Positions 43,586-55,649 of a stretch of DNA of 64,000 nt are shown here, in pieces (positions within the stretch are counted from its first letter, which is position 1; each line of letters starts with the position of its first letter). A program made the translations under genes and the position numbers. The notes under the pieces were generated by a model, which was not told the origin of the DNA, made no database searches, and worked only from the letters and a program-made list of their open reading frames with translations. Location of the stretch: NCBI RefSeq assembly GCF_963678635.1, contig NC_087063.1, positions 43,664,759 through 43,728,758 on the forward strand. Reading direction: 5' to 3'. The stretch is from Symsagittifera roscoffensis (taxonomy: Eukaryota; Xenacoelomorpha; Acoela; Convolutidae).

Positions 43586-44620
43586 AGTTAGCGCTGGAAT
43601 CGCAAGAACTGATTAAACAGATACATAAAATCAAGTACGAAATGCCGATCAGTGAAGAACTAATGGATACAATTGGACACACGATTAGCGAGAAAAAATT
43701 GGGTATTTCACAACTATGGGCCTAATCAATGCGTACGGTCAATTTCCATTAAGTAAGGATACAAGCAATCATTTCTGTAACTTTTCTCTGGTTGGGTGGG
43801 GGCAAATTGACCAGGGTTAATCGATTCAAAAGAGGCTTCTACGGCCTCACGACAAGGCCGGCGGAAATTGAAAGGGTAATGGAGTTCACTCTTAGCGAAC
43901 TTCCTATTGCTCATGCGTTCCTTGACGACATTATAGTCCTTTCAAAAGGCACTGAACTGGAAAATATTGCCACCGTTGAGAAAATACTACACCAGCTAGA
44001 TCGTGAGATTACGGTGTTTAAACTGTCGAAACGCGAACTCGCGAAAGCAGAGTGCAAGTGGTCGAGTCATAAATTTACGGCCTGGGGCATCACTCCGCTG
44101 GTCCGAAGAAAAGCTTTGATTGACATTTGGCAACCACCAAGAACAATATCGCAAGTGAAAACGTTTTCGGCTCAATAAATAGCCTTCATAAATACCTACC
44201 GGCGCTCAACGAAACGTCGGCGCGCCATTACGGCCGCAAGCAAGAAGAACAATTTATTGTGGTCAACGGAATGCCAATTGGCATTCCAAGCAATTAAAAC
44301 GCAAGTAGCGAATACCATTGAACTGAAACATTTCGATGTACACATACATACGTTTCGTATGCGGCGTCAGTCATGGGGTCGTTGCTTGAACAGTTAGACC
44401 CCGAGGGCTGCCGGCCGATTGCGTTCGCCTCCAGATACATAAACGCAGCGGAAAGGAAATACTCAACAAAAGAATTCGAAATTCTAGCGGTAGTATGGTC
44501 GCAGAATATTTCAGAAACTTTTTTTCGGAATATTTATTGCAAACTTGTAATAGAACACATGGCGGGGGCAAAATACGGAATCCCCGGTTGCCTTTCTTGA
44601 CATCCGGTGGGGGAAGCAGA
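43528..44620 (+). pseudogene. pol relic, part 2: reverse transcriptase and RNase H
   Basis: RT motifs appear across frames: KLALESQEL (~43588), a GLINAYGQFPL segment at ~43719-43750 where the first catalytic Asp is replaced by Gly, the GFYGLTTRPAE block, and FLDDI (43918-43929), the YXDD box, intact. Further on are a KYLPALNET connection region (~44190) and RNase H pieces (IAFASRYINAAERKYSTKEFEILAVVW, split here from 44417 on). Several frameshifts and stops separate them. Together they make an inactive gypsy RT-RNase H. Confidence 0.75.
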
Positions 44621-45145
44621 GAGAATAAGTAGATATAATAACACGTTTAGAGTAGCAAATTTTACATTGATCAACAAATCCTTTGGCTATATTTCTGAAA
44701 CATCACGAACAGTCGCAATGAATAATAGAAACAGCATTGATTAAGCCAATGAGAGTGCAGTATGCAAACACAAGCATCAATTGTCACCGGATGAGGGCTC
44801 CCATGCATGCGGCAAAACAACAGCCAATCAGAACGCTAGTATTTGCAAAAGCGAGAAAATACTCGGAGTTTTTCCTGAATGCGAATTAAGTAACTCCTTG
44901 ATTTTCCCCATTATGTATACTTCATTAAAAATATTGAATAAACTCCTTGTTGAATGTTCAGATATTGTGTCCAGTAGCGATAGTTCATCAGAGGTCGAAG
45001 TTATTAACGAGCGATTAGAGGCCAGAACCACAGGAACGGTAGAGGCAAAGGCCAATACCGTAATTTCAATTCCATCTGAATTCACTGGAGAAATTTAGCC
45101 GCCAGCTTACGCTACGAATGCAATTATGAGCGCAATCCCGAAAGG

Positions 45146-46313
45146 ATGGAAGGTGGCCAAGAAATCAGAATGCTTGCTGGAACTTTCCAGCTTAAGTTAG
45201 TGAAGGCCAATTATAAGGCGGACCTGCAACTGGAGACAATTCGGGACATGCTAGTGAACAACGAACCTCAGTTCCCAGAAAAGGTGAAAGCCATGGGAGG
45301 CTACTTGGGACAGTACATCATAGACTTTCACGTAAGGGATGGGTGCCTGTGGATGGACGAACGGTTGGCCATTCCCATCACGCTTCGACGACCCATGAAT
45401 AATTGCCTTTACAGCTTTCATCTTGGGGACACTATTATGTGCAACCTGGCTAGGGATATATGGTTCCCATAAATCTATCGAAGTCTAGCATCGGCGGCCA
45501 AGGAGTAGCCAGCATGCACAGCGGCAGGTAGAAACTAAAAACCAGTATGCCATAAGAATGACTTAGGAACCGTCTATGAGACAACGGAGCCGAATGAATA
45601 TTATCAATTGGGGTCCTTTAAAAGATGTAAATGAATCAGATAAACATGTATTACTTTTCTTGATGGCCATCGGCAATGATATGTAATAATAATAAATCCG
45701 ACAAGGTATTGAAGTTTCTTTCTAAATAGCTCTTCAAACAGAGGTCCCTCGGAAAATCTACATGGACCAAGGGTCCAATTTTACCTCAAAAGCAATTAGT
45801 AAATGTTTTAAAGCCGAGGGCATCGAAACTGTCTACTCTCCATTAAACAATCATAGGGCATTTGGGTGCGTGGAACGTACTTTGAAAAACATTAAGAATT
45901 TTATTCTTACGTACCTTAAGCAAAAGGATCACGGAAAATTAGAAGCAATGGTTAAAATGGTCCTCGATGCTCTTCGATTTTCGCCAAACGCTTCGATAAA
46001 AATGTCGCGATTTGAGGCACACCATGGCCGTGAGGCAAACACGCAACCTAACCAAAAACCGTCACTACAGATTTTCAAAAGGAAAAATGTTCTAGGACAA
46101 AAATCTGCATGTCTAGACACAGAGGCGCCAAAGGCTCAGACGCACCCCGCTAGAACTAACTGGATTATGCGGTCGGATGTCGAATACGATCAGCAGAATA
46201 TGTATCATCCTCTCAAAGTGATGAAAAAATTAGCGACACGCGATTGGGTGCCTTGCGCTGCAACTAATGAAGGGACAAATTACACTACTAATTGGCCTAG
46301 CCGACGGTCCTAG
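45146..46313 (+). pseudogene. pol relic, part 3: integrase
   Basis: The first open piece (45146-45472) ends with FHLGDTIMCNLARDIWFP, a form of the integrase zinc finger in which one His is lost. The second (45762-46313) starts with the MDQGSNFTSKA segment: the second catalytic Asp is at 45765. The catalytic Glu is in GCVERT (~45873). The segment carrying the first catalytic Asp, expected between 45480 and 45760, is badly eroded. Integrase joins element DNA to the host genome; this copy cannot. Confidence 0.7.
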
Positions 46314-47196
46314 TAACTTTTCCAGCGAATCCGAGAGAAAAACAACAGGTGCAAATTAATAAAACAAAAGGTAGTCAAGGAATCTAAACACACAATCACG
46401 TTACAAAATGGGTCTGTTCTTAGAAAAAAAGAGTGCTGAGAAACGAATGCCAATGAAAGCCTCCAATGTGAAGAACGTCTCAAGCCCACCAATTTTGGCG
46501 AGCCTCTGGAGAAAGCTCGACGCACTGAATAAAAGTCCGAGGACCGGAAAAGCAGGTACGCAAAGCCAAAAGCCGAAGGTAAAATCATGGGACGACGAGG
46601 TTCGATCTCAGATCGGATTACAGGCCAGCATTGCTACCGTGTGGCGTCGAAGCGCAAGCGAGGGCGATCGAAAAAGCCCAGGGAACCAGTGGACCGAAAC
46701 CGCGAAATAAAACTACAAAGGAACAAATGGTCAAGAAGAACGATGCACCGCGAGCGGCGTCCGGAGTGCCACAGGAGAACAAACCGGTTAACCAAGACTG
46801 TGCGGAACGGGCGAAGGATAAAGGAGCCCGGATCCAAAATGCGGAGGGGAATGAAGAAGGATAGCCGAGGGATGGGGGCGAAGGAAAAAGCGAGTCAAGA
46901 TTCGACTAGCCAGGATGAATCGGGCTCTAGAAAGAGTACGCGAAAACGAACGGCCTTCTCAAAGTTGGGACAGTTATGATCACTCGATCTCGTGGCACGA
47001 GCGGGAAGGAGAGCAATCAGTGAGAGGAAAAGATAGCGCATAAAGTTTGGAGATTCGGAAAGAGGCGAATGGCGCCTAATTAAAACTTTTGCAAAACGTT
47101 CATATTAGCCCAGGGAGAAGGTTGACCCGTATGATCTAATACTCAGCCTAGTTACTGCAAACTATTTTCATTTTCAAAATATGCAATTCAAATTTT
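46314..47196 (+). pseudogene. Post-integrase tail of pol and 3' leader
   Basis: Three overlapping open pieces (46408-46710, 46587-46979, 46631-46864) are extremely Lys/Arg/Glu-rich and lack family motifs. They probably derive from one basic C-terminal Pol extension broken by frameshifts. No signal peptide or membrane segments are visible, arguing against an envelope gene. Confidence 0.4.
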
Positions 47197-47210
47197 GTGA
47201 GAAAAGGGAA
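47197..47210 (+). promoter_or_regulatory. Polypurine tract of the gypsy element
   Basis: GTGAGAAAAGGGAA, purine-rich, lies immediately before the 3' LTR. Confidence 0.65.
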
Positions 47211-47402
47211 TTTCATATATTAACATCTCAGTTTCTGATAGTTTTGGTTTTGCAGTCCGTTCTTGGCATTGACCTTCGTTTCATTTCCTTTGATACCTGC
47301 CATCCGCAAGGTCTCGTTCCAGTGGTGCTAAAACCATGTCCCTTGAATTCGTTATTGAATACAAATGCTCTTATACTGAATTTATCATACGAAAATTACA
47401 CT
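47211..47402 (+). repeat. 3' LTR of the gypsy element
   Basis: Starts TTTCATATATT (TG changed to TT) and ends ATTACACT. It aligns with the 5' LTR throughout. Confidence 0.8.
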
Positions 47403-48152
47403 ACTGGATAGCCTAATACTATAAATTATTTTTGAGCTATTTCCGTTAGACTTTGGGAGAAATGTATTGTGTCTTTTGGTCAATGACGTATCCTCTGTTT
47501 GGTAAATCAGCCGAGTGATTTAACAAAAGGAAGATATTCATAAGTCATGCATTGTGCGCGATAAACAAGAGTTAATACGACTTGAGACCTTCTAAAATTA
47601 CAGTTAAATAATGTCCTTTTTACAAAGTGACAAGAAATGATAAGAACTCCGCCTCAAGTAGATTCGAGATCAGCTACTCGGTTTTCTATATTAGACCCAT
47701 CTAAGAGAATAGGGTGCTGATCAGTAAAGTTCGAACTATGATATCTGATTCAACCATTTCATTTAAAACCTCAACTCGGGTCATATAGTGACATACTTTC
47801 AGTCTAGTATGAGTTTGACAAAACTTTATGTTTCAGAGTACGAGATCTTCAAACTCCATCAATGATTATCAGTCAATACCGCTTCCTGAATCACCTAGAA
47901 TGATTACGTTGGATGTGTACAACACGGTCAAATTAATTGAGAACCACCCACTGAATTAAAGGGTCAAAATGCAAATTACAGCAACAACTTCGTTACATAA
48001 CATCCGCTAACACAGCAGGAGCTTCCCAGCTTAGACGGAAGTCAAATCTGCTAAACTCAGCAGGGCTAAAGCAATGCTAAACGAAAGACAATTTAAATAA
48101 ATTGTACTTGAAAAATAACAGCTTATAATTCGTGGAAAGGGTTTGCAAAACC
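47403..48152. other. No repeat or ORF seen; possible 5' flank of a host exon
   Basis: About 750 bases right of the gypsy element without recognised repeats. It could include promoter or 5' UTR of the exon at 48153, but no TATA box or other signal is convincing. Confidence 0.3.
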
Positions 48153-48502
48153 ATGGAACGAAATTCAACAATTTCTAGCCATTTTAACCAGTCGGAACAT
48201 CATAAACCTGGACTCCAGGAAAGAGTAGAAGTGAAATACTTTTCCGGATCAGACATGAGTCATAGCAACTATTCAGACAGTAGAATGAATTCCTCGTTAG
48301 ACAATCTGGGTCCAAATATGGTTAACATGGAGTACCTTGAAGAACAATTGGAACTACTGATGAAACTTCTGCGGGTGTCCAACGATGAGAGGATCGAAAG
48401 ACACTTTGTTCACTATCTGGAGAAGACTACCTCAAAGAACCCCCTCCCCTTCCCCGCAGGAGGCGTCACTGTCGCACCCAGCCCCCTAGACGAGTCGTTA
48501 TG
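48153..48502 (+). CDS. Candidate first coding exon of an unidentified host gene
   Basis: The ATG at 48153 sits in a strong context (AAAACCATGG). The frame runs 116 codons plus 2 nt to a GTGAGT splice donor (ATG before GTGAGTC at 48503); read through, a TGA follows at once. The predicted peptide has mixed composition unlike the T-run ORFs nearby: a polar Ser/Asn-rich start, an amphipathic helix (EYLEEQLELLMKLLRVSNDE, ~residues 64-83) and a Pro-rich end. Codon third positions are richer in G/C than the surrounding DNA, and no repeat similarity is seen. I recognise no family. A longer frame exists to 48132 but begins with GTG, which I reject for a eukaryote. Confidence 0.5.
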
Positions 48503-49535
48503 GTGAGTCATTCATCTTTTCATCTTCAAATCCCACTTATTATTTGATATCTCTCTGATAATTGATATAAGTCAATTGAAGTCCGGTAAAGGGACATTTT
48601 TTTTGTGTAGAAAACCCAAAAACCAATTTGCACCATTGATTAATATACAAACTTTTTCTAAATGTTTCATGGCTAATTTTTTGAAGCTAATATTACCCTA
48701 TTTGGCGAGTATTAACCCATTTGGCGAACACTACCCTATTTAACAAAAATATGTATGCTCGAATTTTCATCCTGAACTCAATATAAAGTTGATCTATCGT
48801 AATTTTTTTCGTACATTTTGGCTATCTGACTTATGATCAATCATGTTAGAGTTACGTCAATCGATTCTTAGTTGAATTTGAATCATCCAGGTTACTTCAC
48901 CTTACTTAAGTCGGGTGGTTTTTATAGCATGTAAATTATGCATCTTCGACAATCATAATAAAATAGGCAAAATGGAAAACAGTTTTTGTAGAAAAATGAT
49001 TAGAAAAATGAAAAAAAAATTGGTCAAAAAAATTTTCAAAAAATTGTTTACTTTTTTTTGCAGAAAACTTTTAAATATTGAAAATGAATTTTGAAAATTT
49101 TTTGATTCTCAAAATGGCGCAAACTTACTCAAAAATTAGGTTTTTTGAGTAAAATTAATTTTTTATGGCTTAAATAAAGTATAAAAAAGCTATTTTAAGA
49201 CTGAGAAAAATTTTTAAAGTCGTTCAAATCACTTTAATATGACATATCACTTGACACTTTCCGATGATTATTTTGCTTACCTGTGGTACCAAGAACAAAA
49301 ATAAAACAAACCCGAATACAAAGTTCCTTTCCTCTTTTAAGTCAAATGCACAGACCTATGCAAAAAAAAGAAGAAAGAACTGCTGTTGTTCATCATTTCA
49401 AGATCTCTTTTTATTAATTAGACTTGCTATTCAACTCAGACATTTATAAAAATTGAGACAAGTTGGGACAGACTACGGAATTTGTATAGCATGTCTAATC
49501 GTTCTTATACGCAATCAGGGCTCTTGAATATTTTT
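48503..49535. other. No gene seen (possible intron)
   Basis: T-rich AT-rich sequence after the splice donor at 48503. No supported ORFs or repeats. ATTACCCTATTTGGCGA and close variants recur three times at 48690-48745 (TATTTGGCGAGTATTAACCC, ATTTGGCGAACACTACCC), a small local repeat. Confidence 0.3.
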
Positions 49536-50671
49536 CCCGCACTCAGTAAAAAGAGAAAATAAAAGATTATAATGGATTTTTTACGTTAAAGTCTCCATAA
49601 ATTTCAAAAATAATTGATTATAATCGATTAAAAATGGATTATAATGTTACTATTTTTCGAAACAATAAAAATCATTATAAAAGTTTTTAATCGATTATAA
49701 TCGATTATTTTATGAATTTTTTTTCTGAATTTTTATTAAACTATAATCCATTATAATGGATTATAATCCATTATTATTCAACGAACGTCATCGCTTCATT
49801 TCGGTTTAGTTTTGTTTTGTTTTGTGTGCTTTTCAGTTGGTTACCGAACTAAAAGAAATTTTATGTTTGTACTTATAGCCACTAGCGGTTATAGGAAGGG
49901 GCGTAGGGTGGCCGACGCCCCCCCCCCCCCCATCCTATCCCCCTCTAGGATTCGACCCCCTGTCGACCCAAAAGGTCTCCCCATTTTCCAACCACTATTT
50001 TGAGATCCACCCACTAGTTTTAGGTCCCCCCACTATTTTGAGATATCCATTTTTGGTAACGGACCCTACAAATTTTCTAAAGGCGCCTTGGGCGCCAATG
50101 TATACTAATTTTGAGTGGGAGTGCGCACTGCACAAAACCCTGATTTTTTGGTCAAATTTTTCCAAAAAATGCCTGAAAACGCTTTTTTTGGCCGTTTTTT
50201 TCAAAATTTTGTATGCGGGGCATAAAATGTGACGAGAACAGGTTCTTTTTAATGCCTTGGGAGAGCTTGGAATCAATCCAGTCAACCTTTATAGGGTTTA
50301 CGAGACCCCCTCGCAAAAATTCTAGATCCGCCCCCGGTTTACTGATTCTGACTTCTTACTGACTTTTATTGTGTTTTCATGCAGAATAGCTAAATTATAA
50401 TCCATTATAATTGAATTTTCTTGTAAAATATTATTTTGATAGAAAAAGAGATTATAATCAATTTTAACAGATTATAATAGATTTCAAGAGATTATAAGAG
50501 TTTAAAAGAGATTTTCGGAAAAATTATAATCAATTATAATTGATTATAATTTATTAAAATGTAAATCGTTTAAACATCTAAAACTGGCGCATATAATTAC
50601 TTATAGTTTTGCTAAAAGTACGATTATAATTATAATATAATCGATTATTTTCTTTTTTTACTGAGTGCGGG
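49536..50671. mobile_element. Foldback element 2, with nested hAT MITE
   Basis: Inverted termini CCCGCACTCAGTAAAAAGAG (49536) and, reversed at 50671, CCCGCACTCAGTAAAAAAAG. They lead into ATTATAATCGATTATAATGG-type arms (49563-49780 and 50390-50645). The arm words can pair both between arms and locally. The internal copy of the hAT MITE (49896-50336) was inserted later; without it the element would be ~0.7 kb. Terminal bases after CCCGCAC differ from foldback element 1, so at least two subfamilies exist. Confidence 0.7.
49896..50336 (+). mobile_element. hAT-type MITE, copy 3, nested in foldback element 2
   Basis: Matches copies 1 and 2 throughout (TTCGACCCCCTGTCGACCC, AAAGGCGCCTTGGGCGCC, TAGATCCGCCCCC). 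The ends are mutated: AAGGGGCGTAGGG at the left and TAGATCCGCCCCCG at the right. Flanks GTTATAGG and GTTTACTG agree at only five of eight positions. Confidence 0.65.
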
Positions 50672-52298
50672 TTTTTATCTTCTAGTGTATCTTCTGGTCA
50701 AACGTGTTCTTAAAGAGCAATTACACATTTTTACTCATAATTAAACAAGTGTAAGTTAAGGAAAAAAAAGCGAAAGCAAAAAAAAACACAAACTTTTTGA
50801 TAAAAGACTTCGTTCTCACTTGATTTATGTCCATTTCCTCCAAATCTTGTAGCAAAAATTTTCATGTACGTGTTCTCTATTTAAGGGGATATAACCAATT
50901 AAGTTCCTAAAAAACTTTACAATTAAGCAAATCTATAGCAGATATGCAAACTAACGTTCATTAAAAGAACAAAAAATTTCCTGGAAAATTTTATGCAAGA
51001 AGTGCAAGGATATAATTAATCATCCCGAAAAAAAAATTTTTTTTCTAGCGATCAAAATAAAAAAAGAGAAAACATGAGCTGAGAGTTTGTTTCACATGGT
51101 AGAAAGGCAAGCGAAACGTTGTTATAACTTTAATTTATTTTAATCAGCTCAACAATGTCTTATCTATATTGTCTGTTTTAGTCTGAGAACCAAAAGTGTT
51201 CAGACCTTTTTCCGCGACACAGACAAATTTTTAAAAACTATTTGTTTGAATCCGAATCACGCCAAGGCTTAATTGCTCGACCCCATACGTAATTCTTTGA
51301 CTTTGTAAAAATCGCACCCTAAGTCATAGTTCTTTTATACTGAATTGAAAGTAGTCGATATGCAGAGACAATATCAAATTTTTTAAAACATTATTTTTTA
51401 TGTTTCTGAAAAGATGTTAAGGTATTTTAAATGCTTCTATTGTTATCATCGAAAGTAAAAGAAAATAAGAAAATTGACATATATATGCGCATGAGATAAC
51501 TTAGTCAATGTGTGCTATTACGCAAAAAAAAACATGATTTTTTGTCAAAAAGTTTTTTTTCAACTCCTGATTAGCACTCTTTGTTGTATTTCATTTGCTA
51601 AAAATGATAAATAAACCCTGCGCAAACGTAGATCAAACTTTTCAATAGCTAAGGAAATACTTATTTGCGGCTGATATATATAAATGAACTGCTTTATTTT
51701 CAATAGACAAACTTTTTTTTGGTCTGAAGCGGATTAAACTACTTTGTAAGTGTTTTCTGAAATCAGCAAAATTTTATCAGATGTTTTTTGTAGACATCAA
51801 AACTTTCTTAATATCATAACAAATTCTTCAAGGCCAATCAAGATGGTAGGTAGGCTGAATAACTATTGGAAACGTTTTAATTACTCTTCGAATCACTAGT
51901 ATGTCTGTGAAAGACAAAACTGACTCTAAAAATGGACAACATTAATAACAAAAGCCGGGAATAGCCAGGGGATCAGTAAAAACATCATAGGAAAATGTTG
52001 TGTTAGCTTACCAGTTTAGAAGCATTGAAACTTACTTTGTAATGGTTAGGATTAGTTCAGAATACAAAAAAAAATAGCAAACAGCGGCCGAGCAACTGTA
52101 TTTGTAATTTTTCATTTTACTGATGAATAGAAAAAGGTTATCTAATTTTTTTTTACGTCGATCGCTAAAATTTAGCGTGGATCTAGAATTTTGAAAAATT
52201 TTGTCGACATTTTGACGACAAGTCGAACAACTTGATTTTCAAACCTCTCCCAAAACTTTATAAAGACCCTTTTTTGCCAGTAAAATTCTCAACTTTCA
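50672..52298. other. No gene seen
   Basis: About 1.6 kb of AT-rich DNA with only short frames. A TTTTTTTACGTCGATCG ... GTCGACATTTTGACGAC stretch near 52150-52240 faintly recalls the right part of the hAT MITE family (CCTCTCCCAAAACTTTATAAAGACCC), possibly a relic. Confidence 0.3.
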
Positions 52299-52620
52299 GC
52301 TTGGAAATCATTTGAACTTTGTTGGCTTGTATCGTCTTTACTATTACCATCAGTTTGCCAACTACCACTTCCTGGTCAACTCAACTAATGAAGCCTTTAG
52401 CGTCGGCTATTTAGAAACCACTCGACAAGCCACCAGGGTATTGTTCGACACTTGAGCAGTGATTAAACCACATCAAATTAAATCACGCCTGAATACTGTC
52501 CGACAAAATTGAATTTGCACATGCTTTAACGTCATTTTTCCGCTGATTGATAGACGAATCTTGTCAACTACATCGACGTCACAATTTCATTTTAAATTTG
52601 AAAGTTTCGATTATTCAATT
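52299..52620 (+). pseudogene. Possible retroelement protease relic (weak)
   Basis: After a good acceptor-like tract (TTCTCAACTTTCAG) a frame reads 53 codons to RVLFDT and then a stop, followed in the same frame by AVIKPHQIKSRLN. LFDT followed by AV is the layout of an aspartic protease active site of LTR retroelements, with a stop codon where Gly is expected. The alternative is a host terminal exon ending at that stop. Two other frames are also open for 25-30 codons, so confidence is low. Confidence 0.25.
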
Positions 52621-54388
52621 CAAAAAATCACATTTTAAACTATTAAGTCAAATCTGTACAATTGCATGAAGAATATTTGTGGTATAACTGACTCGCTAAA
52701 TTGCTAAGTTGTCTACGGTTACTCACATCATTTTGAATGCCGGGATTAACTTAAGGTTAGCCTTTTTAATATTTTAGTGAACGTTTTTCAGCCTTGTTTT
52801 TTATACAATCTGCTCAAAATCTAAATCTTTCATCGATTGACAGCAGTCAAAACCAAAATTTTAATAACTAATTATCTTAATTGAATATTAGTTCATTTAC
52901 TTTGCTAAATTTTAAGACTGATGATCAACCCAGTCAAGCGTCAATTCAAACCATTTGCAAGCCCTGATTTTTTCCCATTTTGAACTACATGAAAGTCTGT
53001 ATGACAGTAAATCAAAACTTGAGGTTAATTTCTTATATTTCAACAAGACTGTAGGTTGCAATCAACTCCGCTTACCTTTTCAAAATTTCCTTTAATTCAA
53101 ACTTTGTTCGCTCCATGTTAGGTTTTTTTGCTTCAACTCCGTTCACTTTAAGTTTTCACTTATCGTTGACTTTTTGCGATGAATTGTGGTTGAATTTGAA
53201 TTTTCAGTGAAATAATTCGCAGCCAATCAAGCCACTAAAAACGCGCCATAAAAGTAATTGGCAATTCCCAACAATTTTTTTTAAATTTCGTATGTCCCAC
53301 TTCCTATTGCAAAAGAGTATTAGTTACTAAGTGAAAAATGCGCATATGCTTAACCGTTGATTTAGTATTTTAATGGGGTAATTATTCTTTACTAGATACC
53401 GCAGGTGGGGAGTGAGGGGGTTGTTAAAATGATCCAAAAATGTAGTCAATATAGTCTCACCGCTGAAAACTAAATGGAAATACTGAAAAAGGCCGATGAG
53501 TTTATGAGTTCTATAAGTTTGAGAGGGCATGGGTTAGGGGGTTGGATCTTGGGCGTTCCTTCTCTTTAACAGTATCTTTTTGTATCTCCTGCCTACAAGA
53601 TACCAGAGCTGTATCGATCGGCCTCTGCCGCATTCTTTATTCCCAAATCATAAACCTATCTCCCGACCCGATAGTAATTGCGGGCAATTCCCCATAAAGT
53701 AGTGCTAATTTCGAAGTAGTCTTGAGGGACGTTTTATTGCACCCACTCAATTAATGGGGGTATAAGATTGTCGTCCATTTTAGGATCTGTTTCAATTTGC
53801 ATTTGAATTAGAGTTGCAGTGTTAATTTTTATTTCAAACAACCACAATAAAATACGGTCTGTTGGGTTGTCGTGAATTGCTCTGCAACTCAATAAAATTA
53901 CAAACAACAATCAACGCTTCTCAATTCCACAGCGAAGTTGCTTACTGCAAAAACCTTTGAGCCTTTCATGAACGCATTTTCTTCAGAAAGCTTTAACTTC
54001 ATATTGATGGGCTCAAACTGTACAAAAAAGGTAATAAAAAGGTTTTATTGAGTTTTTAATTAAAAATTAGGTCTGAAAATTATCTAAGCAATAAGCTGTG
54101 CGATCAAAATTCCATCTCTTTTCGAATTTGTTAAAAACTGATACTTTCAAGCTCATCACAAATTTCTTACGTGTCCACTGAAATGTCAAACTGAGCTTCT
54201 TCTAATCTGCGTTTTGACGTATAGTAGGAACAGAAAGGATTTCAATGACTTTAACAATTTGTAATTCTAGAACCCAAGTTTGAGCATGTTTCACGACTTA
54301 ACTGTAACTTACTTTTTTTCTTCAAATTCTTCTTTTCTCGTCAATCGCTCTTTTCGTTTCAAGGAATATTTTCCTTTGTGCTCCTCAG
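52621..54388. other. No gene seen
   Basis: No supported ORF, RNA or repeat. Slightly less T-run-rich than neighbouring DNA around 53550-53700. Confidence 0.25.
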
Positions 54389-54453
54389 ACCGTGGTTTAT
54401 TTTCATACGGTAGTTGTGGAGTTTGGACGAAATATGTCAACTGTAGACAAAAG
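54389..54453 (+). other. Candidate internal exon, 65 nt
   Basis: Bounded by a strong acceptor (TTTTCCTTTGTGCTCCTCAG) and a donor (AAAAG before GTAAGCAG). One frame reads RGLFSYGSCGVWTKYVNCRQK: two Cys and two aromatic residues, the look of an extracellular domain fragment. It ends in phase 0, compatible with the candidate terminal exon at 61692. No family can be named from 21 residues. Confidence 0.3.
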
Positions 54454-55123
54454 GTAAGCAGACTGGTATCAGAATAAAGTGCTAACTGTTCCTTTCTTTC
54501 GCCCAAAGTGACGCTCAGTAAATTTTTCAAAAATCCGAATTTCTTTATTTTTTTATCTGAAATTTAAATCTGAAATAGAATAGATTTTTTCAGATCTGGA
54601 TTAACCATCAAAACATAAAGGGAAATCTGAAATACTGAAGTATCGAGCGTAAACTTAGCTTCCATACTGTGTGCGTATCATTTATGCACATCGAGCAAAC
54701 AATTGATTTGGCAACTTTCTACTTTTTTGGGTTTTTCGTTTTGGGTTTTTTCTTTTCTTTTTTGAGTTTAATCAAGTTAATTAGCAGTGAAAAACTTCCA
54801 AACAATTCAAAAAAAAAACATTTTGTTTTCAAATTCTACTCTGATCAATGTGTGTTTTTTTTTAAAATCAGTTGAGAACATTTATCTTTCATGCAATTCT
54901 TGATGTCCATATCATCTATAGGGAAACATATAGCAGTAGGCTATGTGAACGGAAATTTTCTTGGCAAAAAATCAACGGCGACAAAACGATCACACACTTC
55001 TGTTAGTATACTGATTGTAACAATTCATAGAACAGCATGATAACTGCATATTAACATCTATAAATCTGACTATAGTTGTAGTCCAAGAAAAACGCAACCT
55101 GCATAGCATAAACATTACATTAC
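54454..55123. other. No gene seen
   Basis: AT-rich. The 68-codon frame at 54669-54875 is Phe-rich from T-runs and is not supported. Confidence 0.25.
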
Positions 55124-55649
55124 TGTTCCGACTTTCGATACGAAAGTAACGAAATATTTGTGCTCGGGGTGGGTTTTTTTTCTTCAGACAAATTTTGACT
55201 TTTTAACTAGCCATTTTGACCAATTTTTTTTACATCATTCGAAAAGTATTGTTGTCCTGAGCTTAAATTCGAAAAAGTATTTCACCTGTGATCATTTTTC
55301 GTAAAGTTATGGGGGTTTGAAGATTGCCATTTTGGCCAATTTGTGACAATTAACGCGCGATATATTTCGCGCTATTTCGCGTAAGCGGAGATTTAATCCG
55401 TCTTAGAAATCGTTCCAAATTGGTTGAAAGAAGCTTATTTGCTATAATTGATTTTTACAAGGAACGAAATCTCTCTATTTGAACTTTATATGGCGCGTGG
55501 GGGGATGATTTTCAAAGAAAATTTCACATTTTAGAAAAAAAAATTCATTTCATTTTAACACATTTAATTTTTTTATGTTATTACTGCTCGAAAAACCTTA
55601 GAAGGCAGTCGGAACATTCAAGGCTTCGCCCTGATACGAGCAGTCTTGT
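55124..55649 (+). mobile_element. HINE-like non-autonomous element, copy F
   Basis: A well-preserved full-length copy (526 bp): 5' TGTTCCGACTTTCGATACGA, the GTGCTCGGGGTGGG block, the AACGCGCGATATATTTCGCGC palindrome, GCGCGTGGGGGGATGATT, GCAGTCGGAACATTC, the hairpin (one arm mutated: AAGGCTTCGCCCTG) and GCAGTCTTGT. Confidence 0.7.

Larger units (their letters stand above)
41667..47402 (+). mobile_element. Complete but inactive Ty3/gypsy LTR retrotransposon
   Basis: A 5.7-kb element with ~190-bp LTRs (41667-41855 and 47211-47402), a primer binding site at 41856, gag and pol relics in gypsy order (zinc knuckle, protease, RT, RNase H, integrase) and a polypurine tract at 47197-47210. Frameshifts and stops break every gene, and catalytic residues are substituted, so it is dead. 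It is visibly less AT-rich than its surroundings. No envelope gene is seen. The LTRs differ at many positions and by indels, so the insertion is old. Confidence 0.85.

Noticed and set aside
46408-46979. Possible envelope gene after integrase in the gypsy element
   Set aside because: The open pieces are basic and lack signal peptide, Cys pattern or membrane segments; a broken Pol C-terminal extension fits better.
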